Source: Planctomycetota bacterium (GTDB taxonomy: Bacteria > Planctomycetota > Planctomycetia > Pirellulales > Pirellulaceae). From it: a stretch of DNA of 64,000 nt. Location of the stretch: contig JABAAE010000003.1 of NCBI GenBank assembly GCA_014238905.1, positions 372,001-436,000 on the forward strand. Reading direction: 5' to 3'. Shown piece by piece: positions 62,473 to 64,000 of this stretch. The notes below the pieces were generated by a model that searched no databases, was not told the DNA's origin, and saw only the letters and a list, made by a program, of their open reading frames with translations. Every line of letters begins with the position of its first letter. The first letter of the stretch is position 1. The position numbers were made by a program, and so were the translations under genes.

Positions 62473-64000
62473 ATGATTCCTCAAATCGGTTCCAGAACGT
62501 TGAATCCATCCTCGCACTCGTCATTCCCAACCCATTGGTTGTCCAGCTTGTTATTCTGCCTGTCGGTTGTGGCTAATCTGAACGTTGCAGCGGGTGCGGA
62601 CCAGTTGCTCGCTGGAACCGCCAAAAGAGATATCACTGACTACCAGGCGGGACCGGTGAATGATCCGTTGTTTGTAAAAGCCCTGGTGATGACCTCCTCC
62701 AGCACCACCGCAGTCATCGTTACCGTGGATGCGGTCGCGATCGGCGAGATTGGTCGAATCGATCACACCTTCCTGCCGTCCGTTCGTCAACAAATTGAAA
62801 AGGATCTAAAAATTCCGGGGATCAACATCGTGGTCAATGCCAGCCATTGTCACGGAATTGTTTTACCGGACATCACTCAAAAAACTGTCCAAGCCATTAA
62901 GGAAGCTTGGAATCGGCGTGAACCCGTTCGGGTTGGCTGTGGTGTGGGGTTTGAAAACCGAATCATGGAAAATCGGCGCCTTCGTCTAAAAAATGGGGAC
63001 GAAATTGACGTCAGGCATGCTTATTCGCTTCCACCGGATGTCGAGGTTGCTGGGGTTGGCCCGATCGACCCACAGATTGGAATCTTACGATTGGACAGGC
63101 TCAATGGAGATCCCCTGGCGTTGGTTTATCAATTTGCCTGCCACCCGATCCAAGGTATTCCGGGAGGAGGCAATACTGCCGACCTGGTGGGCTTTGCCTC
63201 CAAGGTCATCGAAGAAAACTTGGGGCTTGCTAATCCTCCTGACACACTCGGCAATCCCTCCAACGAGAACCGAACAAGCCAACCCAAAAAACCTGGAATC
63301 CTTGCGTTCTTCCTGCAGGGCTGCGGGGGAGACATCAACCCGATCGACTACAAGGATGTTCACCACCCAAGAAATGCCGAGATCCTTGGAAACCGCCTCG
63401 GTTTGAGCACTTTAAAAGCAGCCCGCCAAATCCAATGCACCGAGTCAAAAGATCTGATCATCCTTAGTGAAAAGATCAACCTTCCTCGCGGAGACCGAGA
63501 TGAACGAATTCGATCCTTGAAAGCGGAGCGGCAGCGACAGGTAGCATCCCTTCGGGGAACCAGTCTGAATCTGAAAAACTTCATGGTGCTGAGCAGCAAG
63601 TACAAACTCTCTCCCGAATATCCCTCAGCCAATGCCCATCGATATTTACAGGAAGAGGCCATGGGAACCCATCACCTGCAAAGTCTCGATAGCGAGAATC
63701 GTAAAAACATCGCCGCCTATCTACGTAACGTCCGAACGATGGAGAACATTACCCGGTTAAATACAAACCTGAATTTGCTTGAGAAGCACCAAGGGAGCCT
63801 GATTGCTTCTGGAAAACGGGTCATTGAAGTCGAGCTATCGGCGATCCGAATCGGGGAATTTCGACTGGTGACATTTCCTGGCGAACTGACTGTACAACTT
63901 GGCTTGAACTTCAAAAAGAATTCAAAATCTCCCAACGCATTTCTCTCCGGCTACACCAATGGCTATATCTATTACGCTCCAACCGCTGCTCAACTTCGTA
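62473..64000 (+). CDS. Neutral/alkaline ceramidase-like protein (3' end outside window)
   Basis: An open frame from ATG 62473 to the right edge gives 509 visible residues. A signal segment (WLSSLLFCLSVVANLNVAAG) is followed by LLAGTAKRDITDYQAGPVNDPLF and INIVVNASHCHG, with His likely binding zinc. FACHPIQGIPGGG and FLQGCGGDINPIDY follow. These match the N-terminal domain of the neutral/alkaline non-lysosomal ceramidase family (PF04734), whose classic members hydrolyse ceramides. In planctomycetes most members act on unknown substrates. It follows the sulfatase gene by 385 bases on the same strand, so polymer or lipid degradation is plausible. Confidence 0.85.
   Translation, partial: MIPQIGSRTLNPSSHSSFPTHWLSSLLFCLSVVANLNVAAGADQLLAGTAKRDITDYQAGPVNDPLFVKALVMTSSSTTAVIVTVDAVAIGEIGRIDHTFLPSVRQQIEKDLKIPGINIVVNASHCHGIVLPDITQKTVQAIKEAWNRREPVRVGCGVGFENRIMENRRLRLKNGDEIDVRHAYSLPPDVEVAGVGPIDPQIGILRLDRLNGDPLALVYQFACHPIQGIPGGGNTADLVGFASKVIEENLGLANPPDTLGNPSNENRTSQPKKPGILAFFLQGCGGDINPIDYKDVHHPRNAEILGNRLGLSTLKAARQIQCTESKDLIILSEKINLPRGDRDERIRSLKAERQRQVASLRGTSLNLKNFMVLSSKYKLSPEYPSANAHRYLQEEAMGTHHLQSLDSENRKNIAAYLRNVRTMENITRLNTNLNLLEKHQGSLIASGKRVIEVELSAIRIGEFRLVTFPGELTVQLGLNFKKNSKSPNAFLSGYTNGYIYYAPTAAQLR

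Overview
The window looks like chromosomal DNA of a planctomycete. The evidence is the gene content: a DUF1549/DUF1553, PPC-domain and DUF1501 operon plus a second decayed DUF1501 gene, two DUF1559 pseudopilin-like proteins, a DUF6800 small protein, a DUF6702 protein, a secreted sulfatase, a ceramidase-like protein, and many short-lived secreted or lipoprotein genes. I cannot assign a genus from the sequence alone. Gene density is moderate and strand use is mixed. Most intergenic gaps are only a few hundred bases.

Layout. 0-10 kb: the tail of a secreted protein with a terminator, a DUF1501 remnant ending in a 15-bp tandem repeat, a 2-keto-3-deoxygluconate-type kinase, the three-gene DUF1549/1553, PPC and DUF1501 operon, and two small secreted proteins. 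10-20 kb: housekeeping genes (PQQ beta-propeller, CPBP protease, pgsA, rimO, DUF6800, M48 protease, ygfZ, FHA). 19.7-21.8 kb: a decayed integrative element in a tRNA-Arg(TCG) gene, with a C-terminally truncated integrase, a zinc-ribbon gene, a duplicated tRNA segment and the start of a second integrase. 22.6-27.8 kb: a polysaccharide pyruvyl transferase-like gene, an MBOAT and SGNH acylation pair and an MFS carrier. 28-34 kb: an HxlR regulator surrounded by secreted proteins, with three matching palindromes that may be its operators. 34-45 kb: TolB-like propeller, L7/L12-like membrane protein, FkbM methyltransferase, serC, TPR lipoprotein, ECF sigma and anti-sigma pair, a second FHA protein, and gcvT, gcvH and a lipoate ligase in a row.

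45.9-56.5 kb is the most unusual part. Six of its ten proteins carry histidine-rich, probably metal-binding, stretches: a lipoprotein, a DUF1559 pseudopilin, two paralogous small His/Cys proteins, a second lipoprotein and an ArsP/SO_0444-like permease. The last two are cotranscribed, with overlapping or nearly overlapping genes, with a DUF58, transglutaminase-like and MoxR module. The transglutaminase-like protein appears to have Ser where the catalytic Cys belongs. I propose that this is a metal-handling envelope system. The metal and the job of the MoxR module are inference.

56.8-64 kb: tRNA-Ser(TGA) followed by six copies of a 19-bp repeat, an NYN-domain protein, a Tat-exported sugar isomerase-like protein, an exported cold-shock-domain protein with altered RNA-binding motifs, a sulfatase, and a ceramidase-like gene that runs off the end.

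A feature of the whole window is that short tandem repeats of 13-19 bp, with an unrelated unit at each place, sit in at least a dozen gene-to-gene gaps, often just past a gene end.
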